Counted from the stretch's first letter, positions 51,955 through 63,928 are shown. The stretch is 64,000 nt of DNA from Paragordius varius (GCA_964247055.1 OZ176053.1:5146001-5210000); one strand, 5' to 3'. A program made the numbers and translations. Notes: generated by a model not told the origin, from the letters alone.

Positions 51955-52283
51955 CCATCTACAGTTTAAATTCAAAACAATTCAAATCACTCTCGAACGA
52001 TTCAACACCCTTGAACAATTCAAACCCTAAAAAAAATTATGTTTTTCGAATTAATATAGCTCATTATCAATATGAAATATATCTTTATGGCATGGTTTAT
52101 TATGTTTTCAGTATTATTTTAATTTCAAACAAAATTTTATTTTTTAAAAATAATTAAAATATAGGTAATTTTTAATTTTAAAAAACACATAATTCATTTT
52201 AGGAGTCGAATAGTTCAAAGGTGAATAGGAATTGTTCAAAGGTGAATTTGAATTGTCCATGGGTGAATTTGAATTGTAAATGG
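51955..52283 (+). repeat. TA-target MITE, longest copy (329 bp)
   Basis: Ends CCATCTACAGTTTAAATTC and GAATTTGAATTGTAAATGG, flanked by TA (51953-51954, 52284-52285). Several spaced AATTCAAATCACTCTCGAA-like units on the left and three AAAGGTGAATTTGAATTGT-like units on the right form subterminal tandem repeats in inverted orientation. Confidence 0.82.
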
Positions 52284-52285
52284 TA

Positions 52286-54305
52286 TACATCCTTATGGGT
52301 GAAATCGAGTTGTATAACTCATCTTTTCAATTGATACCGATATTTCTATCGTAAAACACGCGTGAAACTTTCTTACAATTTACCCACCTTCTCATACCTA
52401 AATTAATATCGTCCTTAAGGCATTTGAACTAACATTGTTCCCAAATATTTGCATCTCAAAACCCATCCCGAATCAACCTTCAGTTCATACTGTTGATTTT
52501 CTGAATATTTTTTTCAAGCCACTATTTTGGGGATTAGTTAGGTAGAATCCATAAGTTAATTTATAATCAGCTATTAAATGAATAATATCCGAAGACTATA
52601 ATTGAAAAAAGGGATCTTATTTTTTTCAACAAATGCCTTTAATACTTTGGGCGCATTTTTATGAGGGTGGCCCTCAGGCTAGGCAGCTAACACAAATTAT
52701 TTTTTAATAATAATTAATAAATGCTAATGCTCATTCTTAATAATTATAAAAATTAAATTTTGTTGCACTTCAAGAGAATAATAGTATATGATTGATACAT
52801 GGTTTGATTGATAAAATGTCGGAACAAAATAAATATTATCAAGGACCAACTTGAACTATTTAAAGTCTAACTTGACGTGTTCAAGGTCCAACTTGAAGTG
52901 TCAAATCACACTCTTGAAGCGGAAATGGCATATAAAAATTGTTAATTTGAGATTATCGAATCAATTTTTTTTATTTAATTTATTAAAAGTTAGACCTGTG
53001 TGCCCCAAATCGAAAGAATTATAAGACTGATACATTCTTCAACCAATATAAATATATTTTACTGGCTCCCTGTTACATGCGGATGTTAATTTGGAATTTG
53101 TGTTTTTGAAATATTTTTTTAGCAAATTGTATAAAAATAATAGTTCAAATATCTATAAAAATATGGGCCTCAATTTTACCTGGTTTTTCCTTCGCGTACT
53201 AGTTTTTAAAACCAATATAATAAATTGATTAATTTATTAATTGTGTCATATAAAAGCACTTAAACTAACTTTTTTAATTATATGATGCCAAACGTTTCCC
53301 ATATCGGGAGAATTCGCAAAGATATGGGCCTACCCTATCGGTAATTTAAGGAAGAACTCTACTTTAATCTTCCCCTTTATAACATAATCAATTAGGTCCA
53401 TCATAAAAATTATATTGTCCTACTTTCGAAATTTGATTTTAGGAAAGAAACTTAGATGTTTCATAAAACGTGATCATACTTCTCCAAGGAGTAGGGATAA
53501 ACAAGGAGTTAATTTATAACGGTGGTTTTACCGTTATCGGAAATGAATTTAAAGGCTACACTTTTCCTGCAAAATCTTCTCAAAGTCTCGGTTTAAAATA
53601 GCGTTAAATTATGGGACAAAAACGTACCATCAATAAATTCATCACTATTATGTTTTAGCTTTCGTTTTTTCTGAAAAAAGCGCTACTTTAGTAGAGCTAA
53701 ATGCATGGGATATAAAGAAGTGTATCAATTCTGTGGACAATATATTTATGTATATATTCGGATAGATAAATGCATTATGATTTTCAGTGTTTTGGGCCTT
53801 ACGAGTGATATAAGAATATTATACCGAACCAAATCATGAAATGCCAAAATCTGTGCACATATTGTTAAATAAGATTTTTTTCTTCAAAAATATTAATAAA
53901 ATATTTCAATCTATAAATAATAAAAAGCAGAACAATATTTTTATAAAATATAACTTTTAGATGTAGGCTCCGAAAGTGTTAATTTTTTGGACTCAAGTTA
54001 AAATAAACCAAAATTGCCGACATGCGACAAAAATTATAAATATATGCTGAATTTCACATCAAAAAAGTTTTTTTCCGAAAAATATGTATTTGATTAATGA
54101 GAAAGTTTTAAATTCGATGATGCTAAACATATCTACCACCCACTTTTTATTGAAAGATCCGTTTGTCCACAAATATAAGATATATATATATGTATATCAT
54201 ATATATGTTGTGTTTTTAACAAAAATCATTTGATTCGAAGTTAAAGACATTTTGAAATCAAGATATCTGATGTGATAGAAATGTTTAGCATAGTCGAATT
54301 ATATT
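52286..54305. other. 2-kb non-coding gap between two MITE copies
   Basis: AT-rich. A short triplication, AACTTGAACTATTTAAAGTC / AACTTGACGTGTTCAAGGTC / AACTTGAAGTGTCAA, lies near 52849-52905. No exon seen. Confidence 0.45.
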
Positions 54306-54307
54306 TA

Positions 54308-54604
54308 CCATTTACAGTTTGAATTCACCCTCGAACAATTCAAATTGACCCTCGAACAATTTAAATTTACCCAAATAAATTATGGGATTTAGGCTTAAAA
54401 ATTACCTGTATTTTTTATATTTTTAAAAAAAAATTGTTCAAGTCAAAATAATACTGATAAAATATGAACTATGCCATAAGAATTTATTTACAAATAATCA
54501 GTTATATTAGCCCGAAAACAGATAATTTTTTTAGGGTGAATTTTAATTGTTCACGGGGGAAAGAATTTGAATTGTTTAAGGTGAATTTGAATTGTTTAAA
54601 ATGG
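54308..54604 (+). repeat. TA-target MITE copy
   Basis: Left end CCATTTACAGTTTGAATTC preceded by TA, with two ACCCTCGAACAATT units; right end GAATTGTTTAAAATGG with three GTGAATTTGAATTGTT-like units. The right TA is mutated. Same family as 22637 and 51955. Length 297 bp. Confidence 0.78.
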
Positions 54605-55996
54605 TTGAGTGGTTAAAAAACAAAAAGACAATTTGAGTTGTGATTTTAAAATATCTTAAAGTGTTTTTATATTCTTTTACTGTGAAAAGCCCGCTTCACA
54701 GAATTTTTTTTCTATCAATTAAATAAAAAAATCATTTCTTATATAAAAATTATCACATATTTAAAATTTTTATCGCGCAACCCTTTCGCCTTTATTTTAA
54801 TTAAACAACTCTATTAAAAAGGATACCAAAAATAAAGATTTACGGAGGCCACATCAAAAAAATAAAATATCATAATTCTTAACTTTTTAAATATAGTTTT
54901 AAATAATTAAGGATATTTTTGGATGAAGCATATAACTTTCACCAAAATATTGTATTTACCATGTTTTGGGAAAATTTTTATATTTTTCGAAGTGGAACAA
55001 GTACCACAACAATTTCATATGCAACTTGCAAGGCCCGAAACCAAAGGAACCATGAAAATCCTGAGACATTTGTCTAGCAGAATATATGGTTTCTAACCGG
55101 AACCGCAACCTGTTCCTGAAATTCTAACAGAAACCCCTTCCTGGATCCAACAAGGTTCGGCGACACATTTCAAATTCTGTAAAACCAGCCCGGTTCCGGT
55201 TCCATTAATGAAAATATCGATTTAATCGAAATGTTCAGCATCATCGAATTGCATAAAAAGTGTTATCATATCACATTACAAACACATTTTGAAAAATAAA
55301 AATCAACACCAAATATTTTTCAGGAATATTTATTTCATCAATATAAAACTGGCAAATATAATATAGTAATATATGGTAATATATTTAATTAACTTTTATT
55401 TGATTTTTTGGAATTAGCGATATTAAATCATATTATATCACTGTTTAATTCAATTTAAAATAGATTTTATTTAAATCTTTTACAAAACTCTTAACAAAAT
55501 TTAGTGTTATATGACACTTTTTTATATAAATACTTAACCCTGAGAACCTAATTTTAATCAACTTTCATAAAAGTTACGAATCTCAATATTTATCCGTTGA
55601 TAATATTAAAAAGGTAATGACTAAAAAAATAAATAAAATAGAAATTCAGAAGTTATGCAGGCCCTAAGCCTTAGAATATTAATCAATACAATATTATATA
55701 TAAATCTTATAGGGGAAGAATAATACCCCAAAAGGCTTAAGCTCGTTAGCAAATATAATAATGTTCAGAAATTAAAATTATCAAAACTGACAAAATTCCT
55801 TCTCACATTTAAATACTAAAAATTAAATTTAAATATATAACAATATTATTTTTAAAAAGTCATACCTGGATAATTTAGTTTATTTACTTTCATCATTTAT
55901 TTTATTTACCAAACATCAGCCAATTAATCAGCATAATCATTTGGCCTTGATTCAAAATTATTTTGTTGCTCATATTTTTTCGCTAACTTGATAATT
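54605..55996. other. Gap upstream of DAP1 with a GGAACC-rich patch
   Basis: Mostly AT-rich. About 54990-55215 is less AT-rich and contains ACCGGAACCGCAACCTGTTCC and CCGGTTCCGGTTCC-like stretches, similar to 16775-16860. No terminal repeats or open frame could be fixed. The DAP1 promoter should lie near the right end. Confidence 0.45.
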
Positions 55997-56392
55997 ATGT
56001 CAGAAAACCATGAACAATCCAAAGCAGGTCATGGTGCAGCAGGTTTATTTTATATCTATATTAATAGTTAAAGTTGGAGGTATGCGGATTACGCAGCATG
56101 TGAATCCAAATCGTGAAAAACATGATAAGACTGAAGAAGTAGCCGAAGATATGAAAATGTAATATTCTTTTTATTTTAGAGCTCAGAAAGACAAGCATCT
56201 CGACATATCTGGATATCAATCTAAAGTAATGTTTATATCTAATTATAGGGTGATTTAGATTTTCCTACCGCAGCAGTTAAGGCATTCCATGATAAACCTC
56301 CACTTGCTAGCAAAGATTGTCCAAAAATTGATAAAAACACCTTTTTTGCTAAGAACTATCCGCTACAACAACCTCGTCAAATCAATCATTAA
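55997..56392 (+). CDS. DAP: DAP1, death-associated protein 1
   Basis: DAP1 is a small, disordered animal protein that is a target of mTOR and restrains autophagy; it was first found as a mediator of interferon-gamma-induced death. Four exons: 55997-56042, 56068-56158, 56180-56225, 56249-56392 (TAA), giving 108 residues (human 102). Introns are 25, 21 and 23 bp, all GT..AG. Splicing joins KAGHGAAVKVGGMRITQH, close to human KAGHPPAVKAGGMRIVQK; then ISGYQSKGDLDFPTAAVKAF, matching the human ISG..ARGDKDFPPAAAQVAH region; and the end PLQQPRQINH, matching HIQQPRK. Without removing any one of the three introns the protein is broken. Only 167 bp separate its stop from that of MIC10, which is transcribed towards it. 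Confidence 0.93.
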
Positions 56393-56559
56393 ATTGTGCT
56401 AAAATTTATAAATAAAGTCATTAGCAATCTAATCAATTGATTTATTTTATTGATTATATCATAATAAATTTAATTAACAATATACGATGCATAATTTAAA
56501 ATGTTCATCTAGGCATCTAATTACTAAAAATTATTATATGATAAGTGATATTGCATAAT

Positions 56560-57553
56560 TCAATGTTTTGTAAAATCGTTTGTCTGACGCCAAGCAGCGT
56601 ATTCAACTTTTTCGGCCGGAGTACTCCCATAATAGTATTTGCCATCCTTGTATTTTAAATCTAAATTATCCACAGAACGTTCAATTGAGTTTCCAGCTTT
56701 ACGCAAACCACTTTCTATTTTATCTCCTGATGTTTTAAATCCGCTCTCAATTTTTTCACCGGCAGTTTTGAGTCCACTCCCCAATTTAGCACCTGCTGTT
56801 TTGATTCCGTCTTCTATCTTGTTTTCAACATTGCGGAATCCAGATTCGATTTTCCGTCCTATTAACATAATAAAGTATTAAATAAATTGTAAAAATATAT
56901 TTAATACCTGCGTTTTTAACAGAATCTTCGACGTTGCCAACAGCATGCTTTATCTCATGACCCCATTCATCAAATTTCTTTTCTCCTTTGGCAGCTATGC
57001 GATCAGTTTCCGTCAAAATTCGACTAACTCCACCTTTTATTTCACGACCAAATTCATCAAATTTTTTTTCGCTTTTGTAAACAAATCGATCAGTTTCATC
57101 TTTAACTTTTTCTTGCAACCGCTTATAATGTTGTGGATCATAACGTTCCTCATCTTCAATTACTTCAATAATTCTAGGCTTTGCTCTACCTTCAAATTGT
57201 TCGATTCGATTTCGATCAACATTGTAGCCACGGAAATTCCACCATTTATGTTTGTTATCATCGTAATATGGGTAGGCGGGTCCATGATAGTCTTTGTCTA
57301 AGGTTGCAAAGTATTTTTGTCGAGCAAATTCATGTCTACAGTTTGATATAGCCATTCCCATTCCTGTGCCAAAACCTAATGCAACAGGCCAAGGACGCCG
57401 ATTAAATGCGACCACAGAAAACAAAATACCAAGACCAGTTCCTGTAGCAGTTTTTAAAAGAGCGTCGGATAAACACAAATCCCATTTTAAGGCAAGTCTA
57501 TCTTCAGGGTATATCCGTGTCGTTTCTTTAATAGTTTTTTCTTCGACTACCAT
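56560..57553 (-). CDS. MICOS10: MIC10 (MICOS subunit) with long C-terminal amphipathic repeat tail
   Basis: MIC10 oligomerises in the inner mitochondrial membrane and bends it at crista junctions. Two exons on minus, 57553-56908 and 56858-56560, with a 49-bp intron; 314 residues against about 78 in human. Residues 20-75 match the whole family core: LKWDLCLSDALLKTATGTG, then LGILFSVVAFNRRPWPVALG, then FGTGMGMAISNCRHEF, with both Gly-rich membrane hairpin motifs. Residues 76-150 contain a Tyr/Trp-rich and acidic linker. About 153-208 hold two 28-residue repeats (ETDR..EKKFDEFGREIK and ETDR..EKKFDEWGHEIK). About 210-275 hold at least six 11-residue repeats of the form KTAGEKIESGF, which is the 11/3 amphipathic helix pattern of perilipins and synuclein. 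The end (residues 276-314) is Tyr-rich. The tail is continuous in the first exon with the MIC10 core, so it is one protein. A role like MIC26/MIC27 lipid binding is inference. Confidence 0.9.
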
Positions 57554-57639
57554 ATCAAATAAATATTGGCCTGATTGACTAAAATATGTTTGTGATCAGC
57601 TGGATTTAACAAAATAGAATAATTTTACCACTGAGTTAA

Positions 57640-58187
57640 CACTTCGATTTAATTTGGGGCATCTATATACCCCAGACAATATAGAAAACTACTTAAGGAA
57701 ACGGTTCCAATTTAAATTAATGCTTTTATTCTAATAAAAGATATTTAAAAAGCCAAAATATCTAATTAAAATTAAGTTATGGAAAAAAAGTTCCGTATCA
57801 AACTGCTGGGACGACATTTCTATTTTAAACATTTTTGCTAAATTCGGATTTATTTGATTTCTAAGCCTAAAATTATTTAACTTTTTTAAAAATCACATTT
57901 AACATTGATGTAAACGGAAAAAGTGGTATATTTTGCATTATTTTTGTATTTTGCTTATGCACACATGTCATCTTGGCTAAATTTTTACATTTCAGTTTTA
58001 CCCCTGAATAAGCAATATCATGTATTTTTGAATCATTATTTTATTATATTTTTGTTAATTAATGTTATAGTAAAAACTTTCGCCATGGTTTTATTTATTC
58101 CATATTTTTGAAATATTTTTATTTAAACAAGCCTGGGGTATCTACCTACCCTATCGAAGGCCGAAATGAATGCTTTGTATCCAAGTT
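57640..58187 (-). mobile_element. piggyBac-type MITE just upstream of MIC10
   Basis: TTAA at 57636-57639, then CACTTCGAT; the far end reads TTTGTATCCAAGT followed by a mutated TTAA. Internal matches to the other copies include GGAAACGGTTCC-like and ACCCCAG motifs. It begins 83 bp before the MIC10 start codon, so the proximal promoter of that gene abuts or overlaps it. Confidence 0.78.
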
Positions 58188-58260
58188 TTGACCACTATTC
58201 GATAAAAAATGTCTGATGATACATCACATGACATATTTTGTGTTTTGAATGAATTTCGTT

Positions 58261-58325
58261 TTAACACATCGATTCAAATTGGGGTATGACCCGAAAATTT
58301 AAATTGACATTAACACTTCAATGCC
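58261..58325 (+). repeat. Fragment(s) of the piggyBac-type MITE ends
   Basis: TTAACACATCGATTCAAATT with GGGGTATGACCC, then a second ATTAACACTTCAATG about 45 bp on. Two end-like pieces in the same direction; probably a mostly deleted copy. Confidence 0.5.
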
Positions 58326-58484
58326 TTTTTATTGTCCTGGTTTACATATTGTGACATTTTAGAGATCAGTTTTTTAAATAAACTTCGTTGGAAAGTTTTG
58401 GCCAGAATTTTATTATCAAGGGTGGGCTGATAAAAAAGTCGCACTTGACTTGTAAGCCAAGCGTGGCAAGTTGAGCAAGTTTAA

Positions 58485-59041
58485 CACTTGGATACAACAC
58501 ACTGATTTCAGTCCTTGAATTCAAATTGGGGTAGTCGGATACCCCAGGCCTGTTTAAAATCAAATACTTAAAAAGTATGGAAGGAATCGAAACCATGGCA
58601 AAATTTTGCACACCTAAATATATAAAAAAATATATTCAAACTTGATATTACTTATTTTAAGCTAAAACCGAAAGGTAAAAATTTGGTCAACGTGCCATGT
58701 GTCAAATTGTAAAATTAAGAAATAATATAAAATATACTGCTTTTTCTATTTCTCTCAATGTTAGATGTAATTTATATAAATAGTTAGCTTTAGTTTTACC
58801 CTTAAAATTAAATGAAGACGATATTTTTCAAAAATTCTGCAAAATAAAAATGGCGTCGAAGTAGTTTGAGATGGAACTTTTTTTTCAAAATAAAATTTTA
58901 TTAAGAGATTTGGCATATTTATATAGTTTTTATCAGGATAGAAGCATAAATTTAAATTGGCACCGTTTCCTTCAGTAGTTATTTAAAATATAAATTTAAA
59001 TTTAGTCTGGGGTATTTAGATACCCCATTTGAATCAAAGTG
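58485..59041 (+). mobile_element. piggyBac-type MITE in the left arm
   Basis: CACTTGGAT..CAAAGTG with TTAA at 58481-58484 and 59042-59045. The opposite arm has a single uninterrupted TTAA at the equivalent point (about 62222, CTGGCTTAAGTAAAC), which is an empty site. 557 bp. Confidence 0.88.
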
Positions 59042-59534
59042 TTAAAGCCATCTACACTTGAAGATCGGTGATAAAAAACACTTGTCAAGTCTTTTGCTTA
59101 TGAATATAACATTTTTTTGCCACCCAATTCGAATTTTACAGAAATTATTTTGATCATTTTCAGCCAAAATTTATGAAATAAGACACAAGATAAACAATTA
59201 ATGCATTTGACGTTTTTTCAAACTCACTGGCAAGTATCTTATTTAATATTATAGAATTTTTTAAATATTGAGCCTGGTAATAATTTTTAGATTGATAAAA
59301 CCATTCGCCCTTAAACCACTCTGTATTATTTTACCCTACTACTCATTTTGTTAGGAGTTCATTTGCAAAATAATGGGAAGATGTTTATACAATATAACAT
59401 AATTATTTTTAATTGATTATAAACATTACATTCGAAATAAATTTATGATGAAATAAATTCTTTACATTGGTTAATAGTGAAATAACCTTTTGCTTTTATT
59501 AAACGAAAATTTGAAGTTTTCCAATAATATTTAA

Positions 59535-60657
59535 CACTTCGATATAGTCTGGAAATTTGAATTAGGATTTTTAGTAAACTACTGAAGGAAACGGTCCGAA
59601 TTTAAATTAATGCTTCTATCCTAATAAAAATTATATAAATATGCCATAATATCTAAATAAAATTTTGTTTTGAAAAAAAAGTTGCATGTCAAACTACTTC
59701 GACTCCATTTTTATTTTACAAAATCTTTCCAAAATATAGTCCTGATTTGATTTTAAGGGTAAAATTAAAGCATATTTTTTAATTAACACTTGGATGCAAC
59801 ACATTCATTTTAGTCCTTCGATTCAAATTGGGGTAGTTAAATACCCCAGGCCTCTTTAAATTTAAATTCTTTAAAAAATATGGAAGGAATCCAAACTATG
59901 GCAAAATTTTGCACTTATATAACATAAATAAACCGAAATAAATAAAAAATTTCATTCAAAAATACTTGGTATTACTTATTTTAAGCTAAAACTGAAAGGG
60001 AAAAATTTCGTCAACGTAACATGTGTCTAATGGTTAAATTAAAAAATAATACGAAATAACCCGCTATTTCTATTTCTATCAATGTTAAATGTGATTTAAA
60101 TAAAAAATTAGCTTTCATTTTACCCTTAAAATTAAACGAAGTCGATATTTTGCAAAAATTGTGTAAAATTAAAATGGCGTCCAAGTAGTTTGACATGAAA
60201 CTTTTTTTCAAAACAAAATTTTATCAATATTTTGGAATATTTATATTTTAATTAGGATAGAAGCATAAATTTAAATTGGGACCGTTTCCTTCAGTAGTTT
60301 TTTAAAATTTTTAATTTAAATTTAGTCTGGGGTATTTATATACCCCAATTTGAATCGAAGTGTTAAATTACATCTAACATTGATAGAAATAGAAAAAGCG
60401 GTTTATTTTGGATTATTTATCAGTTTTACCATTGCACACATGTCACGTTGACTAAATATTTACCTTTCGGTTTTAGCTTAAAATAAGTAATATTAAGTAT
60501 TTTTAAATAAATGTTTTATATATTTCGGTTCATTAATGTTATATAAGTGCAAAATTTTGCCATGGTTTCGATTCCTCTTATATTTTTCAAGAAATTTAAT
60601 TTTTTATTTAACTACCCCAATTTGAATCGAAGGACTAAAATGAATGTGTTATAAGTG
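59535..60657 (-). mobile_element. piggyBac-type MITE split by a second copy
   Basis: TTAA at 59531-59534 and 60658-60661 bracket CACTTCGAT..ATAAGTG. Its halves, 59535-59783 and 60367-60657, join into the family consensus when the inner copy is removed. The opposite arm shows the empty TTAA (about 61719, ATTAATAATTAAATATT). Confidence 0.86.
59788..60362 (+). mobile_element. Inner piggyBac-type MITE (MITE within MITE)
   Basis: CACTTGGAT..ATCGAAGTG, 575 bp, TTAA at 59784-59787 and 60363-60366, inserted in opposite orientation into the middle of the outer copy. Its match to the copies at 38736 and 58485 is close. Confidence 0.88.
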
Positions 60658-61263
60658 TTAATTATTAATTTTAAGAAATTTTCGAGAATCCAGTTTTTTT
60701 GCGGTCACGGAATTGATATATTTAGCATATTTTTATATGCCATGTTTTTTATTAGCAGAGTTTTTCTATAAATTTATCCTCTTTTGTATCCACCCAATGA
60801 ATAGATTAATTAGCCAAAATTTATCAAATTAACAATTTATAGCATTAACAAAGGTTTAAATTAGATATTAAACCTAAATTTTATACATAAATAGTTTCCA
60901 AAATAATTTTATCCATATTTTTAAATCTATCAAGTGTGCCCTATACCACACTTGCAAAATCTTTAAGTTTTACTTGATCATATGATTTTTTATCACCTTA
61001 TCAAGTTTTCTTGCTTGACTTAATTGTTAAATTTTTTTTATAACATGAAAGCAATCCATGACTTGAAAAACTTGCAAGTCAAGTCTAAAAAATTTTTTTA
61101 TCACCCGACCCTATATTTTCAGTAAAGGTTAAAGACATCAAACAAGAATATTTTGTTGATATATATAATAAAAAATAATTATATTTAATTAATTTTTAAT
61201 ATCTTCGAAAGTCTCTTTGGGGCACCCTGCATTTTAAGATAATTAGTCCATTCTAAAAATAAT

Positions 61264-62290
61264 GGGTCGGGTGATAAAAAAATTTTTTTGACTTGACCTG
61301 CAAGTTTTTCAAGTGATGGTTTGCTTTCAGATAATAAAAATTTAACATTTCACCACTTAAGTCAAGCAAAACTTGATTAGGAGGTGATAAAAAATCATAT
61401 GATCAAGTAAAACTTAAAGATTTTGCAAGTCTGGTGTAGGGCACACTTGACAGATTTAAAAATATGGATAAAATTATTTTCGAAACTATTTATATATAGA
61501 ATTTAGGTTTTATATGTAATTCAAACCTTAGTTAATGCTATAAGTATAAATTGTTAATTTGATAAATTTTGGCTAATTTCTATTCATTGGGTGGATACAA
61601 AAGAGGATTACTTTATAGAAAACTGTTAGTATTTAATAACATGGCATATAAAAATATGCTAAATATATCAATTCCGTCACAGCAAAAAAATTGGATTCTC
61701 GATTTCTTAAAATTAATAATTAAATATTTATCTTGTAAAATTTCAAATCTTCGTTCATTAAAACCAAAAGGTTACGTCACTATTAACCAATGTAAAGAAT
61801 TTATTTCATCATAAATTTATTTTGAATGTAATGTTTATAATCAATCAAAAATAAATATGTTATATTGTATAAACATCTTCCCATTATATTTGCAAATGGA
61901 CTCCAAACAAAATGTAGTGTGATAAAGAAATGGAAAGTGTTTTAAGGGCGGATGGTTTCATCAATTTAATTATTACCATGCTCAATATTTAAAAAATTCT
62001 ATAATATTAAATAAGATACATGCCAGTGAGTTTGAAAAATGTCATGCATATTGTATTAATTGTTTATCTTTTTGTGCCTTATTTCATAAATTTTGGCTGA
62101 AAATGATCAAAATAATTTCTGTAAAATTCAAATCGGGTGGGAAAATAAATGTTACATTCATAAGCAAAAGACTTGACTTAAGTGTTTTTTTATCACCGTT
62201 CTTCAAGTGTACACTTACTGGCTTAAGTAAACTTTCTCAACTTGCCACGCTTGACTTACGAGTCAGCGCGACTTTTTTATCACCCCACCC
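61264..62290 (-). mobile_element. DNA element, right arm of the inverted pair (no MITE insertions)
   Basis: Ends GGGTCGGGTGATAAAAAAAT and TTTTTTATCACCCCACCC, 1027 bp. It is the inverted counterpart of the left arm with 152 bp between them. An 81-codon open frame at 61569-61814 has no family that I recognise. Head-to-head copies could be two independent insertions or one fold-back structure. Confidence 0.7.
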
Positions 62291-63928
62291 AATATATCAA
62301 AAAAATGAATTGGTTGAAAGTCTTTAGCTTTTACGAAATATTTATTTTATGTGAGCTGCTTTTGCGTTTCCATATCAGGCAATTACCACATAAGTGATAT
62401 TGTTAGAACCATGATTCAACTTATTTTTATATGTACAATAGTTTAATTGGACAGGCATTCAAAAATTTAAAAATTTATAGGTTACTTATTCCAATTAAAG
62501 CATAATAAGTTGGGAAAATACTCAGAATTTCTTAAAATAAATTTAAAAAAAATAAAAAGTGTTGATTTTTAATAAAATATATAAAATATAATGCAAGCAA
62601 AATATCGTAATAAATATATATTGTGTTGAAAAATGCTTCCATTAGGCTTTTGGTGCAGACCAGTCATTTAAGAGAGTTTTTGTATTTTTATGATAATTCC
62701 ATATCGAAAAGTCGCAAAATTAATTCAAATAATTATTTGATGTAAAAAGGCTATAAAATTTGTTGAATAAAAGGAAAAGAATATTTATAATAAATTTAAT
62801 TATCGGGAAACCTCAAATTTTTGGAAGCGCCAAGGCGATAGGAATTATTAGCAGATGCTATTAGTATTAAACTAATATTTTTTGAAAAGGTTGAAACGGA
62901 ATAAAAATACTTAATATATTTTTTTAATTGATGCAAAGGAGGATTTTCCATTAAAATTTTGATTTAAAGATACGTGTTCAATAAAGTACGATTTGTGTTT
63001 AAAAAATTTACTTAAATTTGAAAGTCATGGATATATTGGTAAAAAGGTAGATGTTTCCACCAAAATATTTGTAAATTATATTTCAGCATTTAAATTCTGT
63101 TTTCCTTTATTATTTCGATATGGTCTCCCAAAAATTGATGTGGATATGTTAAAATACGTTTCTTATTAATTATAAACACAAAAAGTCGACGATGTATATG
63201 CTAAATTTTGCGTAAAATTTAGGTTGCTTAGAAGAGTGCTTAACAACGAAAATAACTAATGATTGATTTATTGTGAACATATATTTTATGGGGAATCTAA
63301 CCGTAAATTGTATAAAACAAGTTTGTATATTATATAAACACTATATCCAAACAATATACATTGCGCATAAAATTAAGTATAAAAAATACTTTCATGAAAT
63401 ATATATTCTGAAAGATTGTATCAGGCTTCTCGTGGTCGTTTTGGTATTAATCCTTATAGTTATAAATAAGTTATTAGCTCTTTTGTTATTACTGCTCCAC
63501 ATCTGAAAATGGCAAAATTTGGGCACAATTTTCTAAATAAAATTATTTTATTAGAAGGTGAATGCTTTATGCCAAAAAAATCAATATATCATAAATAAAC
63601 TATATATAAAAAGAAAATCAATATTTTCATAATTAGTTTTGAGTCCGACAAACTCAATGGGCCATCTATCTTAAACGCAAAATGCCGAGATTTCCCAATA
63701 AGAATTTTTGACATATGGTATTATGACAGCGAAAAATTAATTTTGAAATGCATATTTTAAAAATCTAATTTTTAGCAAAATTATGTTGAAGTGTAGTTCA
63801 TGTAATAAATAGGACAATTTTTCTACCAAAATGATGCTAAACATTTAAACCACTATTTTAATTTAAAAATTAGTTCGCTTGTATTTTCTGTCATAAATAA
63901 AATCGTTTTTCAAATAAATTAACACAAA
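62291..63928. other. Non-coding gap
   Basis: AT-rich, with small chance open frames only. Nothing recognised. Confidence 0.45.

Larger units (their letters stand above)
58420..61111 (+). mobile_element. DNA element, left arm of a large inverted pair (filled by MITEs)
   Basis: Left end GGGTGGGCTGATAAAAAAGT, right end TTTTTTATCACCCGACCC. The 2692 bp are the inverted equivalent of 61264-62290 plus two later piggyBac-type insertions (58485-59041 and 59535-60657). Both arms share long blocks such as CAAGCGTGGCAAGTTGAG, TATTGAGC, GTGTGCCCTATACCACAC and AAATTATTTTATCC-like sequence. No transposase is recognised and the target duplication is unclear, so the superfamily is open. Confidence 0.7.

Noticed and set aside
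56639-57578. Plus-strand frames over MIC10
   Set aside because: Antisense shadows of the repeat-rich MIC10 exons.
61569-61814. 81-codon frame in the right arm of the inverted pair as a gene
   Set aside because: The same sequence is present, inverted and interrupted, in the left arm; it is part of a repeat and has no recognised domain.
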